Origin: Streptomonospora wellingtoniae
GTDB taxonomy: Bacteria; Actinomycetota; Actinomycetes; Streptosporangiales; Streptosporangiaceae
Direction: 5' to 3'
NCBI RefSeq assembly: GCF_031845375.1
Contig: NZ_JAVREK010000020.1
Span: 1-64,000, forward strand
Length of the DNA stretch: 64,000 nucleotides
Under the pieces are notes generated by a model. That model worked only from the letters and a program-made list of their open reading frames with translations. It was not told where the DNA came from and ran no database searches. The position numbers and the translations under genes are program-made. Within the stretch, counting starts at the first letter, position 1. Each line of letters starts with the position of its first letter. Of the stretch, positions 27,676 to 36,831 are shown piece by piece.

Positions 27676-29073
27676 TCACTCCCCTCCCGTTGAGTTCTCG
27701 ACGGCCTCGCCGCTCAGCGAGTTCTGCGCGGTGGCGCGGTTCTCCTGGGACTCCTGGGACTTCTGGCCGTCCTGGCCCTGCTGTCCGGAGCCGCCGGACT
27801 CGAGTCCGCAGGACTCGGGGTCGGAGGAGCAGGCGTCCGCCTGGTCGCGCAGTTCGCTGATGCGGCCGTCGACGTCGCCGCGGTCGAGGGGGATGGTGGC
27901 GTCGACGGAGCTGCGCTGGTTCTCGGGCAGCCCGTCGAGGGGGATGTCGGTCTTCTGGATCTGCTCGGCCAGCTCGTAGCCGGCGATGTCGGTGTTGAGG
28001 CCCCGGTAGACGGCGACGCTGGACCCGTCCTGCGAGGGGCCGATGAAGTACTGGTTGCTCAGGTACTGCGAGCCGAAGTAGAAGCCGGCCGCGGCGATCG
28101 CGACGACGATCACCAGAAAGGTGACGACCATCGGCCACCACCGGCGTGTGCGCCGGTCGGGCTCTGGCGCGGGGGCCTCGCGCGCGTCCTCGGCCGGCGG
28201 GATGCGGTCCATCTCGGCGGTGTCGCCGGCGGAGCGGTTCAGCCCCTGGGCGCGCCCGGCCGGGGTGTCGGGCGTCATCACCGGCTCGCGGCGCTGGTCG
28301 GCGGCGCCGACCACCGAGGGCTCCTGCGTGGGACCGCCGGGGTCGGTGGCGGTGTCGATCACGTCGGCGACCACGGCGGTGATGTTGTCGGGCCCTCCGC
28401 CCCGGTTGGCCAGGTCGATCAGCCGACGCGCGACGGCGTCGGGGTTCGGCTCCGACTCCAGCGTCTGGCGGATGGTGTCGGTGCTGACGACACCGGAGAG
28501 GCCGTCGGAGCACAGCAGGTAGCGGTCGCCGACCCGGGCCTCGCTGACGGAGACGTCGGGGTCGACCTGGCTGCGGCCGTCGAGGGCGCGCAGCAGCAGA
28601 GACCGCTGGGGGTGGGTGGCGACCTCGTCCTCGGTGATCTTGCCTTCGTCGACGAGGGTCTGCACCAGGGTGTGGTCGTGCGTGATCTGCCCGAACTCCT
28701 CGCCGCGCAGCAGGTAGGCGCGGGAGTCGCCGACGTGGATCATGGCGACACGCGCCCCCGACCAGAGCATGGCCGTTAGGGTTGTGCCCATGTTCTCCAG
28801 GCGGGGTTCGTCCTTCACCCGCTGGGCGAGCGTGGAGTTGGCGTTTTCGACGGCCTGCTGGAGCGAGCCGACCATCTCGTCGGTGGTGGGCACGTCCTCG
28901 TCCAGCGCCCGCAGAGTCGAGACGGCGATGGCGCTGGCGATCTCACCGCCGGCATGACCGCCCATTCCGTCGGCGACCGCGAGGAGGTACGGGCCGGCGT
29001 AGGCGGAGTCTTCGTTGCCTTCGCGGAGGCATCCTACGTCGGAGTACGCCGCGTATCGGAGAGCGATTGTCAT
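27676..29073 (-). CDS. pstP: PP2C-family Ser/Thr phosphatase PstP
   Basis: The 465-residue transmembrane phosphatase opposes PknA/PknB. The N-terminal PP2C domain (about 1-240) shows RxGNEDS (CLREGNEDSA), the metal-binding ADGMGGHAGGE, HVGDSRAYLL and GGGPDNITAVV. A linker, a TM helix (MVVTFLVIVVAIAAAGFYF, about 315) and a 130-residue extracellular domain follow. That domain ends in a Gln/Ser/Gly tail with a CSSDPESC pair. ATG 29073 overlaps the fhaB stop as ATGA. All the essential Asp residues for two-metal catalysis appear intact. Confidence 0.95.
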   Translation of the reverse strand: MTIALRYAAYSDVGCLREGNEDSAYAGPYLLAVADGMGGHAGGEIASAIAVSTLRALDEDVPTTDEMVGSLQQAVENANSTLAQRVKDEPRLENMGTTLTAMLWSGARVAMIHVGDSRAYLLRGEEFGQITHDHTLVQTLVDEGKITEDEVATHPQRSLLLRALDGRSQVDPDVSVSEARVGDRYLLCSDGLSGVVSTDTIRQTLESEPNPDAVARRLIDLANRGGGPDNITAVVADVIDTATDPGGPTQEPSVVGAADQRREPVMTPDTPAGRAQGLNRSAGDTAEMDRIPPAEDAREAPAPEPDRRTRRWWPMVVTFLVIVVAIAAAGFYFGSQYLSNQYFIGPSQDGSSVAVYRGLNTDIAGYELAEQIQKTDIPLDGLPENQRSSVDATIPLDRGDVDGRISELRDQADACSSDPESCGLESGGSGQQGQDGQKSQESQENRATAQNSLSGEAVENSTGGE

Positions 29074-29558
29074 TTGCGCAGTTCCAGGACGGTTTTGCCG
29101 ATGCGGATGGGTTGTCCGACCGTAATGGGCTGAGGGCGGGTCAGCCGCTGCTGACCGAGGTAGGTGCCGTTCGTCGACCCGAGGTCCTCGACGATCCAGC
29201 GGCCCTGGTCGGAGAAGATGCGGGCGTGGCGACCGGACGCGTAGTCGTCGTTGATGACGAGTGTGGCGTCGTTGGCCCTGCCGATGACGATCGGCTGTGA
29301 CGTGAGGTTGAGCGAGGTGCCGGCGAGCGGTCCCTTGGTCACGACCAGGGCGCGCGGCTCGTTGCGGCGGCCCTTGGGTGCGCGGGCCGGCCGAGCGGGA
29401 CCGGACGACCGGCCCTCCTCGCTGCGTTTGCTGCGCTTGGACTTGCTCTTGGCGGGGCCGAGGAGGTCGGTGCGGATGACGCCGACCGCCATGATCACGA
29501 ACAGCCACAGCACGCAGAGGAACGTGATCCTGATCAGCATGAGGGTCAAGTCGGACAT
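29070..29558 (-). CDS. fhaB: FHA-domain protein FhaB (FipA)
   Basis: The 162-residue protein has one N-terminal membrane segment (FLCVLWLFVIMAVGVI, about 13-28) and a basic Ser/Lys/Arg linker. A C-terminal FHA phosphothreonine-binding domain (about 80-160) carries the fingerprint GRANDATLV, YASGRHARI and STNGTYLG. It reads phosphorylation by PknA/PknB and in mycobacteria links to FtsZ and FtsQ. ATG 29558 begins the frame, and the stop overlaps pstP. A gap of 291 bases separates it from fhaA; I see no gene there. Confidence 0.94.
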   Translation of the reverse strand: MSDLTLMLIRITFLCVLWLFVIMAVGVIRTDLLGPAKSKSKRSKRSEEGRSSGPARPARAPKGRRNEPRALVVTKGPLAGTSLNLTSQPIVIGRANDATLVINDDYASGRHARIFSDQGRWIVEDLGSTNGTYLGQQRLTRPQPITVGQPIRIGKTVLELRK

Positions 29559-29849
29559 TGAACTGCTCTTCAGCCCCTGTCGTGCTCCGGCGAGGTGGCG
29601 ATCATCGGAGCCGCCACCGCGTCTAGTCGGCGTCGGACCCTAGGAGATCGTGGCGGAAAAGCCGAACGAACTCAATGGAAGGGGATCCTAGGGGCCGTCG
29701 CCGGTGGTTCGGCCGCCCCCCGCCTCGCCAGCGGGTGGCGTCTGTTCGGGTGGAGGCCTCTCTACCGTCTGAGACGCGGTGAGAGTCCGTTTGGTTGCGG
29801 GCGTTCGGGCCGGCAGGCCCCGAACGGAGGTCGGAGTGGCGGTCGTGTG

Positions 29850-30611
29850 TCAGTCGCGGCGGAAGGTCATGGTGGTGCGGCCCAGGCTGACGCGGCTGCC
29901 GTCGACCAGTCGGGCGCGCTTGACCTGCTCGCCGTTGACGAAGGTGCCGTTGGTCGAGCCGAGGTCGACGAGCACCGCTTCGTCGCCCTCCACCCTGATC
30001 TCGGCGTGGTGGCGGGATACCCCGTTGTCCACCAGCCGCAGGTGGCAGTCGGTACCCCGGCCCAGCAGGGTCACCTGCGTGTTCAGCACGAAGGACTGCT
30101 GCATGCCGTGGCTTTCCACCGAGCCCTCGGCCGTCGCGCCGCCCGGCGAGATCAGCAGGCGCGGATGGCCCTGGACGTCGGCGGAGCTGCGCGGCTGGTC
30201 GCTGACCGGCTGGCGGATCTCGCCGCTCTCGACGGTGGAGCCGCGGATCACCCCGGAGCGGATGCGGAAGCGGCCGATCTGCAGGTCCGCCTCGGCCTTG
30301 AAGTGCACACGCACGGGGCCGACGAAAGAGTACCCCTGCTCGGTCGCGTAGTCGCGTGCGAGTTTCGCCAGCTCCTGCCCGATGGTGTCGGCCAGGGCGT
30401 CCATCTGCTCGGCGTCCTCGCCGGAGAGCTCCACGACGAAGTCGTTCGGCACCAGGGTCCGTCCCTGCGCGACGATTGCGGCGCGCTCGTCCATCTCGCG
30501 CTGAACGGCGCTGGCGATCTCGACCGGTTCGAGCTTCGACTTGAAGGCCCGAGCGAAGGTGCCTTCGATCATGCCTCCAAGCCTGCGCTCGAAGCGTTGG
30601 AGCACTCCCAC
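29850..30611 (-). CDS. fhaA: DUF3662-FHA protein FhaA
   Basis: The 253-residue protein has an N-terminal DUF3662/FhaA domain (about 1-115, MGVLQRFERRLGGMIEGTFA) joined by a linker to a C-terminal FHA domain. The FHA fingerprint is LGRGTDCHLRL, VSRHHAEI and STNGTFVNG. In mycobacteria FhaA binds phosphorylated PknB and the pseudokinase-bearing MviN flippase. The start is GTG 30611 with GGGAGGT upstream. The 281-base region before it, shared with the divergent tRNA-Leu, holds a TACGAT -10 candidate near 30650. It is the first gene of the kinase operon. The linker is shorter than in M. tuberculosis FhaA (527 aa). Confidence 0.94.
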   Translation of the reverse strand: MGVLQRFERRLGGMIEGTFARAFKSKLEPVEIASAVQREMDERAAIVAQGRTLVPNDFVVELSGEDAEQMDALADTIGQELAKLARDYATEQGYSFVGPVRVHFKAEADLQIGRFRIRSGVIRGSTVESGEIRQPVSDQPRSSADVQGHPRLLISPGGATAEGSVESHGMQQSFVLNTQVTLLGRGTDCHLRLVDNGVSRHHAEIRVEGDEAVLVDLGSTNGTFVNGEQVKRARLVDGSRVSLGRTTMTFRRD

Positions 30612-30892
30612 GAGGTACCTCCCTTACTCCACTCCGGATGTACTGACGATCGTAACCGGGTAACAGCACCCTTGGACTCACGCGCGCCATCCGGAGGGCG
30701 ATCCGGTAGGTCATAGGTCCCGCCGTTTCGCGGGGTGGAGTGCCGCGAGGGAGGAGGGAAAGCGTGCACCGAACATCCGGCGTCCGTGCTAATCTTGTGT
30801 CCGTCGCCGAGCGGAGGCGAATCCGGACCCTCAGGTCGGAATCGGCCCCGGCGAACCCACTGTATATGTGTGCAATCATATATGTGTCACTC

Positions 30893-30978
30893 GGGCGGGT
30901 GGCGGAACGGTAGACGCGCACGGTTCAGGTCCGTGTGTCCGAAAGGATGTGAGGGTTCAAATCCCTCCTCGCCCACCA
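30893..30978 (+). tRNA. tRNA-Leu (anticodon CAG)
   Basis: The 86-base gene folds with acceptor GGGCGGG (30893-30899) pairing CTCGCCC, discriminator A and an encoded CCA end. The anticodon stem CACGG/CCGTG holds loop TTCAGGT, giving CAG. The long variable arm and the TTCAAAT T-loop fit a class II leucine tRNA. Its position after fhaA is the conserved actinobacterial location. An AT-rich patch with two TATATGTGT copies lies just upstream and probably forms the promoter. Confidence 0.96.
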
Positions 30979-30982
30979 GCAG

Positions 30983-31023
30983 ACGGGCCCTGCCGCACTA
31001 CGCGGCGGGGCCCGTTGCTTTTT
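30983..31023 (+). terminator. Rho-independent terminator of tRNA-Leu
   Basis: A 14-bp stem (30983-30996 with 31002-31015, one G-U pair) and an ACTAC loop are followed by TGCTTTTT. This is the clearest intrinsic terminator in the window. Confidence 0.9.
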
Positions 31024-31178
31024 CTGTCCATCGGGGCGCCGCCCCGCGCCCGCTCGCCGCGTTCGGCGAGTGCGTGAGCGAGCCCACAGGAGTGCACCGG
31101 CACCGGTGCGCGCACTGACGGACCGCGGCGGCAGACCGCCGTGCCGCACCGGACGCCGCCGGTGCGCCCGGTGCCCGG

Positions 31179-31697
31179 TCAGGGCGCGAGTACCGCGCCC
31201 AGGTTGTCGTAGCGATCCATCTCGCAGCCGTCGGTCCGGGTGACCTCCGTGTCGATCCGGGTGTCGCCGACGTGACCGGTGATCCGGGCGACCTGCGGCC
31301 CGCCGTGGATGAAGGTGCACGGGGTGTTCTCGGGGACCTCCTCGAACGCCTCGGCGCCGCCCGCTTCGGCGAGATCGGCGCAGGCCTCCTCGGGGGCCGG
31401 GTGGTCTCCGCCGGCCGGACCGCAGGCGAGCCGCCACTCGCGCGGCTCCGCCGGCGACGGGCTGGGTACAGGGGAGGGACCGGCCGCGCCGCTGGGCTCG
31501 GCGCTCGTGCCGGAGGAGATGTCGATGGTGAGTTCGGTCTCAGGCGCGGGGCCTTGTTCGCCGGACGGAGAGGTCGCCGCGCCGCTCGGAGTCGCCTCCG
31601 GGGGCGTGCGGACCTCGGACGCACCGCAGCCCGCCGCGAAGACGAGGGCGAGCAGGGCGGCCGATGCCGGCGCGGCCGCTGTAACAGGTGGGCGCAT
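31179..31697 (-). CDS. SSI-type subtilisin-inhibitor-like lipoprotein
   Basis: The 172-residue exported protein has a lipoprotein signal (LVFAAGC; lipid-modified Cys at about 24), a Ser/Pro/Thr-rich linker (about 30-85) and a C-terminal Streptomyces subtilisin inhibitor-like domain. The four SSI cysteines are visible in ACGPAGGDHPAPEEACADL, NTPCTFIHGG and DGCEMDRYDN. By alignment with SSI, where the loop is CPM-V, the reactive loop reads CTF-I, so P1 would be Phe; this is inference. ATG 31697 is used; the upstream site is modest. Most SSI proteins are freely secreted, so a membrane-anchored form is less usual. It may regulate secreted proteases at the surface. Confidence 0.8.
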   Translation of the reverse strand: MRPPVTAAAPASAALLALVFAAGCGASEVRTPPEATPSGAATSPSGEQGPAPETELTIDISSGTSAEPSGAAGPSPVPSPSPAEPREWRLACGPAGGDHPAPEEACADLAEAGGAEAFEEVPENTPCTFIHGGPQVARITGHVGDTRIDTEVTRTDGCEMDRYDNLGAVLAP

Positions 31698-31905
31698 ACC
31701 CTGTTCGACGTGGCGGGGCCCCGCCGGGTTCCCTCGGTCACGCCCGCGCCACGCACTGTCGCCGCGCCGCGGACGCGGGGCCCTTGCTGTTTTCCGGTCT
31801 CCGATGGGAGCCCCCGCACACCCGCCCCGGAGTCCCCGGGGCCGTTCGGGGCCCGGAGGAGGACCGCGCCCGCGCAGCCGCATGAGGAAAGTCGAGGAGT
31901 ATCCG

Positions 31906-32238
31906 GTGTTCGCTGAGAGTGTCCCCGTGGTCGAGGTCGGTTCGGTGCCGCCCGACGGCTATCTGCTCGACGTCCGCGAGGACGACGAGTGGGCGGCGGG
32001 CCACGCGCCCGACGCCGTGCACGTCCCCCTGAGCAGGCTGGCCGAGCTGGCCGGCGAGGTACCGCAGGACCGGCAGGTCTATGTGGTCTGCCGGGTCGGC
32101 GGGCGCTCGGCGCAGGCCGTCGAGGCGCTGAACCGGGCCGGCTGGCAGGCGGCCAACGTCGCCGGCGGTATGCAGGCCTGGGCGCTGTCCGGGCGGGCGA
32201 TGGTCAGCGAGACCGGGGAGGCCCCGCGAGTGGCCTGA
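31906..32238 (+). CDS. Single-domain rhodanese-like sulfurtransferase
   Basis: The 110-residue protein is a compact rhodanese domain. LLDVREDDEWAAGH is the CH2A motif, HVPLSRL follows, and the active-site loop VVCRVGGRS contains catalytic Cys C62, with AGGMQAW near the end. It handles persulfide sulfur in the cytoplasm. GTG 31906 is preferred because GAGGAG lies 6 bases upstream; an ATG at 31882 in the same frame is the alternative. It is divergent from the SSI gene. No sulfur-metabolism neighbours indicate a specific pathway. Confidence 0.9.
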   Translation: MFAESVPVVEVGSVPPDGYLLDVREDDEWAAGHAPDAVHVPLSRLAELAGEVPQDRQVYVVCRVGGRSAQAVEALNRAGWQAANVAGGMQAWALSGRAMVSETGEAPRVA

Positions 32239-32307
32239 TCCGGACGTGCGGGGCCTGAGCGCCAACCGCGCCGCGCATGGGCGCCCGCTCCCCCCGGTTT
32301 TTGGGGA

Positions 32308-34233
32308 ATGGCGAACCGCGCGGGCGGCCTCGGGTGGCACTATGTCGAGGTGGCTCCCGATCACTTCGCCCCCGGCGCCGACGCCGTCTTGGCGTGCGCC
32401 GCCGACGCGATCGTGGCCGTGGACACCGAGCTGCGGGTCGTGCTGTGGAACCCCGCCGCCGAGCGCATGTTCGGCTGGACCTCGGCCGAGGTGGCCGGGC
32501 GCCCCCTGCCGATCGTGCCCGACGAGCTGACCGCCGAGCACCACGCGATCCTGGAGCGGGTGCGGGCCGGAGGTCCCGTCTCCATCGTCAGCCGCCGCCT
32601 GCGCCGCGACGGCAGCGTCGTCGACGTGCGCATCGACAGCAGCTCCCTGCTGGACGACCAGGGCACGCCCGCCGGCTGGATCAGCGTCTTCCACACCTAC
32701 GAAGAGATCGGCGCGGTCCAGAGCCACATGACCGAGCGGGCCCGCCTGGTGCGGCGGCTGACCGACGTGGTCGCCGACATCAACGCCGACCTCGACCTGG
32801 ACGCGGTGCTGGACCGCATCGCCCACAGCCTGACCGAGCTCACGGGCGCCGACGCCGGCGGGTTCGCGCTGATCGAGGACGATCAGCTTCGGCTGGTCAG
32901 CCTGACCCAGCTCTCCGACCACCTGCGCGGATACCAGGCTCCCCTGGAGTCCAGCCTGTTCGGCGAGCTGCTGCGCAGCGGCAAGACCGTCCTGCTCGCC
33001 ACCGACGACACCCGCAGCCTGGACGACCTCATCTGGGCCGACCTCGACGGCCTGCACACGATCGCGCTCGGCGTCTCCAACGTGCAGGGCAGGCCCTACG
33101 GGGCGCTGTACGCGCTCTACAGCAGGCGCAAGGTGGGACACGTCGAGCTGGAGCTGCTGGAGCTGCTCGCAGCGCACGCCGGGGTCGCGCTGGGAAACGC
33201 CATGGCCTACCGCGAGATCGTGCGCCAGCGCGCCCACGAGCACGCCGTCGTCGACTCCAGCGCCGACGGCATCGCGGTCCTGGGCGCCGGCGGCCTGGTG
33301 CGCAAGTGGAACCGCTCGGCCGCGGAGCTGACCGGCTACGCCATGGCCGACGCGGTCGGCCGCCACCCCCCGTTCCCGCTGCCGGCCCGCCAAGGCGAGA
33401 ACATCCGGCACCGCCTGGACAACGGCCGGTGGCTGGAGATCCTCATCACCGACATCCCCGAGACCGGCGAGCGCGTGGTCGACTTCCGCGACATCACCGA
33501 GGCCAAGGCGCTGGAAGAGGAGAAGGACCTCTTCCTGGCCACCGCCGGGCACGAGCTGCGTACGCCCATCACCGTGGTGCAGGGGTTCGCCAGCACTCTG
33601 GTGCGGCGCTGGGACCAGCTCGACGACGAGTCGCGCCGCAGCGCAGTCGACACCATCGCGGAGCGCTCCGGCACGCTCGCGCAGCTGGTCGAGAACCTGC
33701 TGCTGGGATCCGACGCCCGCGAGGCCGAGCTGAAGACCGGCAACGACCCCTTCGACCTGGAGCGGCTGCTGCGCGACTGCGCGACCGCGTTTCAGCCCTT
33801 CTCCGCCCGGCACACGCTGGATCTGGAGCTGCCCGATCTGCTGCCGTTCGCCCTCGGCGACGCCGCGGCCACCGACGTCGTCATCGGCCAACTGCTGGAG
33901 AACGCGTTCAAGTACTCGCCGGAGGGCGGGCGCATCGTGCTGCGCGCGGCCGTGGAGGGCCCGTCCGTGGCAGTGTGCGTCGAGGACCAGGGAGTCGGGG
34001 TCCGACCGGGCGACGAGGAGCGCATCTTCGGGCGGTTCGTGCAGGGCGAGGCGGGCGACCGCCGGAGGTTCGGCGGGATCGGGCTGGGCCTCTACATCGC
34101 CCGCCGGCTGGCCCGTGCCCAGGGTGGCGAAGTCACCGCTCAGGCCCTGGACGGCCATGGGACGCGGATGAGATTCACATTACGTTCCGCGCAGGTCGCC
34201 GGGCTCGGCGAGTCCGGAATCCCGGATCCGTGA
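32308..34233 (+). CDS. PAS-GAF-PAS sensor histidine kinase
   Basis: The 641-residue cytoplasmic kinase has an N-terminal PAS domain (about 20-130, WNPAAERMFGWTSAEVAG) and a GAF domain (about 155-310). A second PAS domain (about 315-405) precedes HisKA with phosphoacceptor H415 in AGHELRTPITVV. The HATPase domain has N-box ENAFKYS, G1 VEDQGVGV and G2 GGIGLGLYIARR. No membrane segment is visible, so it senses an internal cue such as redox, light or a cyclic nucleotide. No response regulator is adjacent; the anti-sigma-like gene follows 265 bases later. The start is ATG 32308, although GGGGA lies unusually close to it. It is probably an orphan kinase or partner of a distant regulator. Confidence 0.9.
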   Translation: MANRAGGLGWHYVEVAPDHFAPGADAVLACAADAIVAVDTELRVVLWNPAAERMFGWTSAEVAGRPLPIVPDELTAEHHAILERVRAGGPVSIVSRRLRRDGSVVDVRIDSSSLLDDQGTPAGWISVFHTYEEIGAVQSHMTERARLVRRLTDVVADINADLDLDAVLDRIAHSLTELTGADAGGFALIEDDQLRLVSLTQLSDHLRGYQAPLESSLFGELLRSGKTVLLATDDTRSLDDLIWADLDGLHTIALGVSNVQGRPYGALYALYSRRKVGHVELELLELLAAHAGVALGNAMAYREIVRQRAHEHAVVDSSADGIAVLGAGGLVRKWNRSAAELTGYAMADAVGRHPPFPLPARQGENIRHRLDNGRWLEILITDIPETGERVVDFRDITEAKALEEEKDLFLATAGHELRTPITVVQGFASTLVRRWDQLDDESRRSAVDTIAERSGTLAQLVENLLLGSDAREAELKTGNDPFDLERLLRDCATAFQPFSARHTLDLELPDLLPFALGDAAATDVVIGQLLENAFKYSPEGGRIVLRAAVEGPSVAVCVEDQGVGVRPGDEERIFGRFVQGEAGDRRRFGGIGLGLYIARRLARAQGGEVTAQALDGHGTRMRFTLRSAQVAGLGESGIPDP

Positions 34234-34498
34234 CCGGTTCGCGCGCCCGGTGGCCGCGACCGTTCGTCCGCCGCTAGGAGCCGCCCGGCAGACGAGCGGC
34301 GACGACGTGTTTCCGATGTGGGCGAACGGGGCATTTCGGCCCTGGCAGAGTCGCATGGCCGGGACTTTGCCGCGAACCGACCAAGTTAATAAGGGCTGGA
34401 TCCAGGTCGGGACGTGGGCGGCAGGCTCGTGCTCCCGCCGCTTGCCGGGCTACGCCGGACGCGCGGGAGTGTGCGCGTCGAGGAACGGGGAGAAGGAC

Positions 34499-35059
34499 GT
34501 GTCACGAGTTGTACTGCTGCCGCACGCGGCGTCGAGTGTGACGAGCGCGCGCCGGCGGCTCTGCTCTGATCTGCGCGACTGCGGGCTCGACAACACCAAG
34601 GTCGACGACGCGGCCATCGTCCTGAGCGAACTGCTGAGCAACGCCCTGCGCCACGCCTGCTGCTTGCCCGACCCTTTTCCTCCGGGATGCGTGGAGGTGA
34701 GCTGGGAGCTCGGCGACGCCTCAACCGGAGGCGCGCGCAGCGGCTGGCTGGAGGTCTCGGTGCGCGACGGCGGCGCCCAGACCCTTCCGCGGCTGGCCCG
34801 CCCTTCGCTGTCGGGCCTCGGCGGGCGCGGCCTCGGCATCGTGGAGCACATCGCCGCCAAGTGGGGCACCGAGGTCGACGACCGGATCACCACCGTCTGG
34901 GCTGTGCTCGAAGCGGCGCCGGAGCAGCCGGAACCGGCCGCCGACGCACCGCACGAGCGCGCTTCGGGAACCCCCGGAACCGCGACGGTTCCGCGTAGCG
35001 CCGGCCGGGCGGGCGAGCGGATATCGGCGGTGCCTCCGCAGCAGGCGGCCCGTGCCTGA
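34499..35059 (+). CDS. ATP-binding anti-sigma-like protein (HATPase_c_2, RsbW/SpoIIAB-like)
   Basis: The 186-residue protein has the GHKL kinase fold used by anti-sigma factors and actinobacterial regulatory kinases. The N-box is LSELLSNALRHA, the G1-type segment is VSVRDGG, and GLGGRGLGIVEHIA is the G2 lid. The C-terminal 45 residues are Ala/Pro-rich and probably disordered. GTG 34499 follows GGGGAGAAGGAC; the longer frame back to 34250 lacks a ribosome site. The next gene encodes a STAS antagonist, so the pair likely forms a partner-switching module controlling a sigma factor encoded elsewhere. Confidence 0.87.
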   Translation: MSRVVLLPHAASSVTSARRRLCSDLRDCGLDNTKVDDAAIVLSELLSNALRHACCLPDPFPPGCVEVSWELGDASTGGARSGWLEVSVRDGGAQTLPRLARPSLSGLGGRGLGIVEHIAAKWGTEVDDRITTVWAVLEAAPEQPEPAADAPHERASGTPGTATVPRSAGRAGERISAVPPQQAARA

Positions 35060-35171
35060 GCAGCGCACGGCGCGCGGGGCCGAACAGGCCGGTTAGACGC
35101 GCCGGCGGGCGTTCTCGCAGCGTGACCGGCTCGCGCGCGGGGGCTGCCGTACTTCCCGCGGAACGTTCCCG

Positions 35172-35588
35172 ATGTCCGAAACGCCGTCGCCGATGTGGCC
35201 TGTACTCCCCGTGGGCGCTACAGTCTCGACTGTGGAGTTGAAGATCTCGAGTCAGTCTCAAGGCGATAGCGCCGTTGTCACCGTGCGTGGCGAGATTGAC
35301 CTCTATACGGCACCGCAGCTGCAGAGCGGGCTCGTCAACGCACTGGAGGACGGTGCGCGGCGACTCCTGGTCGACATGTCGCGGGTGGAGTTCTGCGACT
35401 CGACCGGGATGAGCGTCCTGCTGTCGGGAATGAAGCGCGCACGCGCGAAGGAGGGCGACCTCGTCCTCGTCGCGCCCAAGCCCGCAGTCCGCAAGATCCT
35501 GGAGGTCACCGGGCTGAACGCCGTCTTCGCCATCGAGGACTCCACCGACGCCCTTCCCCTGACGGCCGAGTCCAGCCCCACGGCGTAG
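35172..35588 (+). CDS. STAS-domain anti-anti-sigma factor (BldG/RsbV-like)
   Basis: The 138-residue protein is a STAS domain whose phosphorylatable Ser is S77 in FCDSTGMSVL. GEIDLYTAPQL at the N-terminal strand closely resembles BldG of Streptomyces. When unphosphorylated such proteins bind the anti-sigma kinase and free the sigma factor. The first 20 residues extend beyond the family. A GTG at 35232 would give a 118-residue protein of the usual size, so the true start is uncertain. Downstream of the HATPase gene it completes a partner-switch pair. Confidence 0.9.
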   Translation: MSETPSPMWPVLPVGATVSTVELKISSQSQGDSAVVTVRGEIDLYTAPQLQSGLVNALEDGARRLLVDMSRVEFCDSTGMSVLLSGMKRARAKEGDLVLVAPKPAVRKILEVTGLNAVFAIEDSTDALPLTAESSPTA

Positions 35589-35918
35589 GCCGTGCCCGGT
35601 GGACCGCTGTCCAACGGCGCGGCTCCTGCTGGCGGTCGGCGAAGCACGGCCCGCCGCCTGTCGCCGCGCTCCGCGGGGCGCTGAGACGAGTCCGGTCGCC
35701 GGCCGCGGCGGAGGCCGCCGAGTGCGCCGGCGGCGGCGCTCCGTGCAGCTCGGCCGGGCCGCCCATCGCTCGCTGCGTGGGCGCGCGCGCCTCGCACACA
35801 TCGGACCCGGGCGCCGCAGGCCCCGCCGTCCGCTCTCGGACCCGGCGGCGGCGCCCTGCACGGGCGCGCCGCCGGCCGGACGCGTCGGCGCGCGGCCCGC
35901 TCCCTTCGGTGAGGGCCC
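35589..35918. other. GC-rich intergenic region
   Basis: This 330-base gap between the STAS and glycosyltransferase genes has no credible coding frame, hairpin with T-run or recognisable promoter. I see nothing specific in it. Confidence 0.5.
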
Positions 35919-36761
35919 GTGAACGAACCCGCGCAAGCCGGCAGGGCGGGCCCTGCGACCGCCGTCGTCATCGCCGCGCGTGACGAGGAGGCACTGATCG
36001 GCGCCACGGTGCGCGCGGCCGCCGGCCTGCCCGGAGCCGACCTGGTCGTGGTGGTCGACGACGGTTCCCGCGACCGCACCGCCGCCGTCGCCGAGGCCGC
36101 AGGGGCGCGAGTGCTGCGCCACGGCGCCAACCGCGGCAAGGGCGCGGCCATGGAGACCGGCGCCGAGGGGGTTCGGCGCGCCGAGAGCGCCGACCGCCGC
36201 GCGGCGCCGCGCCACCTGCTCTTCCTCGACGCCGACCTCGGCTCCAGCGCTGCACGGGCCGCGCCGCTGGCGGAGCCGGTGCGCTCGGGGGCGGCCGACA
36301 TGACGATCGCGCTGCTCCCGGCGACACGGCAGCGCCTCGGCGGACGCGGCGCCGTCGTATCGCTGGCGCGCGAGGGAATCCGGCGCGCGACCGGGTGGGA
36401 GCCCGAGCAGCCCCTCAGCGGCCAGCGGTGCCTGACCCGGGCGGCGTTCGAGGCCGCGCGGCCGCTCGCCGCGGGCTTCGGTGCGGAGGCAGGGATGACG
36501 GTCGACCTGCTGCGCGCGGGACTCGCGGTGGTGGAGGTCGAGGTCTTGCTGGAGCACCGGCCCATCGGCGCCGGTGTGGGCGCGCAGCTGCACCGCGCCC
36601 GCCAGTTGGCGGATGTGGCGCGGGCGCTGGCCGAGCGGGACCTGGGCCCGGCCCTGGCGCGCCGCGGGCGGCGGCTGCGGGACGACCTGCGCGGCGCCGC
36701 GGTTGTGGCGGCGCGCAGGGCCGCCACGCGGCGCGGGCGGGCGGCACGCCGCCGCCGATGA
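35919..36761 (+). CDS. Family 2 glycosyltransferase
   Basis: The 280-residue protein has the GT-A fold of GT2 enzymes: VVIAARDEEALIGATV at the N-terminus, VVVDDGSRDRTAAVA for the nucleotide site, a metal-binding FLDADLGS (DxD), and the acceptor-side LSGQRCLTRAAFEAA region. The C-terminal 60 residues are Arg/Ala-rich without an obvious TM helix. GTG 35919 follows GAGGG. It resembles dolichyl-phosphate/glucosyl-3-phosphoglycerate-type GT2 proteins in its DDGSxDxT and SGQR motifs. The donor and acceptor cannot be assigned. Confidence 0.85.
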   Translation: MNEPAQAGRAGPATAVVIAARDEEALIGATVRAAAGLPGADLVVVVDDGSRDRTAAVAEAAGARVLRHGANRGKGAAMETGAEGVRRAESADRRAAPRHLLFLDADLGSSAARAAPLAEPVRSGAADMTIALLPATRQRLGGRGAVVSLAREGIRRATGWEPEQPLSGQRCLTRAAFEAARPLAAGFGAEAGMTVDLLRAGLAVVEVEVLLEHRPIGAGVGAQLHRARQLADVARALAERDLGPALARRGRRLRDDLRGAAVVAARRAATRRGRAARRRR

Positions 36762-36831
36762 GCGGCGACCGGCTACGCGAAACGCGCGGAGTGTCGTTCG
36801 CATTACAGAGAGTGGCGGATACTCTCGCACT

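Noticed and set aside
31738..34158. 806-codon minus-strand frame opposite the sensor kinase
   Set aside because: It mirrors the kinase gene and rhodanese; composition is a low-quality Ala/Arg/Gly/Val mix without domains.
34887..36830. 647-codon minus-strand frame across the STAS and GT2 genes
   Set aside because: It runs antisense through two recognisable genes and an empty gap; no start signal.
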